From: Ruminococcus sp. UBA4383
Lineage (GTDB): Bacteria; Bacillota; Clostridia; Oscillospirales; Ruminococcaceae
Direction of reading: 5' to 3'
DNA: 7,925 nt
Assembly: GCA_002389995.1 (NCBI GenBank)
Contig: DGRR01000218.1
Span: forward strand, 1-7,925
This document shows, in pieces, positions 7,320-7,925 of this stretch; within the stretch, counting starts at the first letter, position 1, and the number at the start of each line of letters is the position of its first letter. Below the pieces are notes generated by a model. That model was not told where the DNA came from. It was given only the letters and a program-made list of their open reading frames with translations, and searched no databases. The translations under genes and the position numbers were made by a program.

Positions 7320-7814
7320 TTAAGCGTATTTGGAAATAATCTTGTCAACATCGTCAACAGTAAGACGACCGTAAACGTCCTCATTAACGGTGAGAACGGG
7401 AGCGAGACCGCAGGCACCTATGCAGCGGCAGGCTTCGAGGGAGAATTTACCGTCGGGAGTACATTCGCCTCCTGCGATACCGAGTTTTTCCTGAAGCTTG
7501 TCGTAGATATCGCCTGAGCCTTTAACATAGCAGGCAGTACCGAGACAGACTGAGATAGTATATTCGCCCTTGGGGAAGAGAGAGAACTGAGCATAGAAAG
7601 TAACTACGCCGTAGATTTTCTCAAGAGGGATACCCGTATTATCGGAAATGATTTTCTGAACCTCAATAGGAAGGTAGCCGTAGATTTCCTGAGCTTTCTG
7701 GAGAATCGGCATTAAAGCACCCTGACTGTCCTTTTTCTCCCTGATGATTTCAAGGAGCTGAGCTTCCTGTTCGGGAGTACCCTTGAAAGGAACTGTAGAC
7801 TTTGATGAATTCAT
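7320..7814 (-). CDS. hydC: Hydrogenase subunit HydC (NuoE-like [2Fe-2S] protein)
   Basis: This is a 164-residue small subunit with a four-helix N-terminal part (LLEIIREKKDSQGALMPILQKAQEIYGYLP, seen in pieces across 20-49) and a thioredoxin-like [2Fe-2S] domain. Its ligands are Cys90 and Cys95 in SVCLGTAC and Cys131 and Cys135 in CIGACGLAP. Extra cysteines at 118 and 129 are not expected ligands. GVVTFYAQFSLFPKG (69-83) is the usual NuoE linker region. In HydABC enzymes this subunit binds HydB and is thought to take part in NAD-side electron transfer. It is the first gene of the operon. AAGGAGG at 7824-7830 lies 9 bases before ATG 7814-7812. Confidence 0.96.
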   Translation of the reverse strand: MNSSKSTVPFKGTPEQEAQLLEIIREKKDSQGALMPILQKAQEIYGYLPIEVQKIISDNTGIPLEKIYGVVTFYAQFSLFPKGEYTISVCLGTACYVKGSGDIYDKLQEKLGIAGGECTPDGKFSLEACRCIGACGLAPVLTVNEDVYGRLTVDDVDKIISKYA

Positions 7815-7853
7815 TAGTATGAACCTCCTTTTTAATTATATGTTTATGACTGA

Positions 7854-7867
7854 TGCCGCAGGCGGCA
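7854..7867. repeat. GC-rich palindrome in the hyd leader
   Basis: TGCCGC, AG, GCGGCA form a perfect 6-base inverted repeat with a 2-base spacer, in otherwise AT-rich sequence. On the hyd transcript it lies between the predicted start of transcription and the hydC ribosome binding site. It could be a small hairpin (5 pairs, 4-base loop) or a protein binding site. It does not resemble the Rex (TTGTGAA-type) operator. Confidence 0.5.
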
Positions 7868-7888
7868 CATATCGCATATCACATATCT
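7868..7888. repeat. Three tandem CATATCN heptamers at the hyd promoter
   Basis: CATATC occurs at 7868-7873, 7875-7880 and 7882-7887, exactly 7 bases apart, with the seventh base varying (G, A, T). The array directly adjoins the palindrome at 7854-7867 and overlaps the expected transcription start of the hyd operon about 7 bases after the -10 box. The repeat is visible directly. A role as an operator is inference. Confidence 0.5.
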
Positions 7889-7894
7889 TAATGT

Positions 7895-7923
7895 ATTATA
7901 ACATATATTCAAAAAAATTTCTA
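7895..7923 (-). promoter_or_regulatory. Likely sigma-A promoter of hydCBA with extended -10
   Basis: On the minus strand TATAAT (7900-7895) is preceded by TGT (7903-7901), an extended -10 element. Seventeen bases further upstream is TAGAAA (7923-7918), a 4 of 6 match to TTGACA. Transcription should begin near 7888, leaving a leader of about 74 bases before hydC. An A/T-rich tract lies between the boxes. Confidence 0.7.
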
Positions 7924-7925
7924 TC

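Noticed and set aside
7104..7517. A 137-codon plus-strand open frame across hydB and hydC.
   Set aside because: It is a shadow of two well-supported genes on the other strand with no recognisable content.

Overview
The window looks like chromosome of an anaerobic Firmicute, most likely a Ruminococcus-like member of the Oscillospiraceae. The evidence is moderate-to-low GC, strong AGGAGG-type ribosome binding sites, a hydC-hydB-hydA order for a trimeric [FeFe]-hydrogenase, and a divergent clostridial-type LigA. The genus is inference. No mobile element, CRISPR array, tRNA or rRNA was seen, and no gene-free stretch exceeds 300 bases.

Left part, plus strand (1-1642): the 3' three-quarters of a YebC/TACO1-family gene runs off the left edge. 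A GNAT acetyltransferase overlaps it by ATGA, and the manganese exporter gene mntP follows after 56 bases. The mntP start lies in a long inverted repeat: 18 base pairs with one small internal loop. The ribosome binding site is in the apical loop, the start codon is inside the stem, and a T-run follows. This is the most unexpected non-coding structure in the window.

Middle, minus strand (1635-3581): ligA (NAD-dependent DNA ligase) is convergent with mntP, and the two genes overlap by 8 bases at their 3' ends. An intrinsic terminator lies between ligA and the hydrogenase operon upstream of it.

Right part, minus strand (3643-7923): hydC, hydB and hydA form a compact operon with gaps of exactly 16 bases. 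It reads from an extended -10 promoter at the right edge and ends at the terminator at 3600-3628. The products match the trimeric HydABC type, in which HydC (NuoE-like) and HydB (NuoF-like, FMN/NAD) deliver NADH electrons and HydA (H-cluster) makes H2. Family knowledge says such enzymes usually couple NADH and reduced ferredoxin oxidation to H2 formation (electron confurcation), which suits a fermentative anaerobe. The leader of this operon has a heptad direct repeat and a GC-rich palindrome that may be regulatory.

I found no wholly new multi-gene system. The points worth a second look are the mntP hairpin, the hyd leader repeats, and the TSCSPGW form of the HydA L1 motif.
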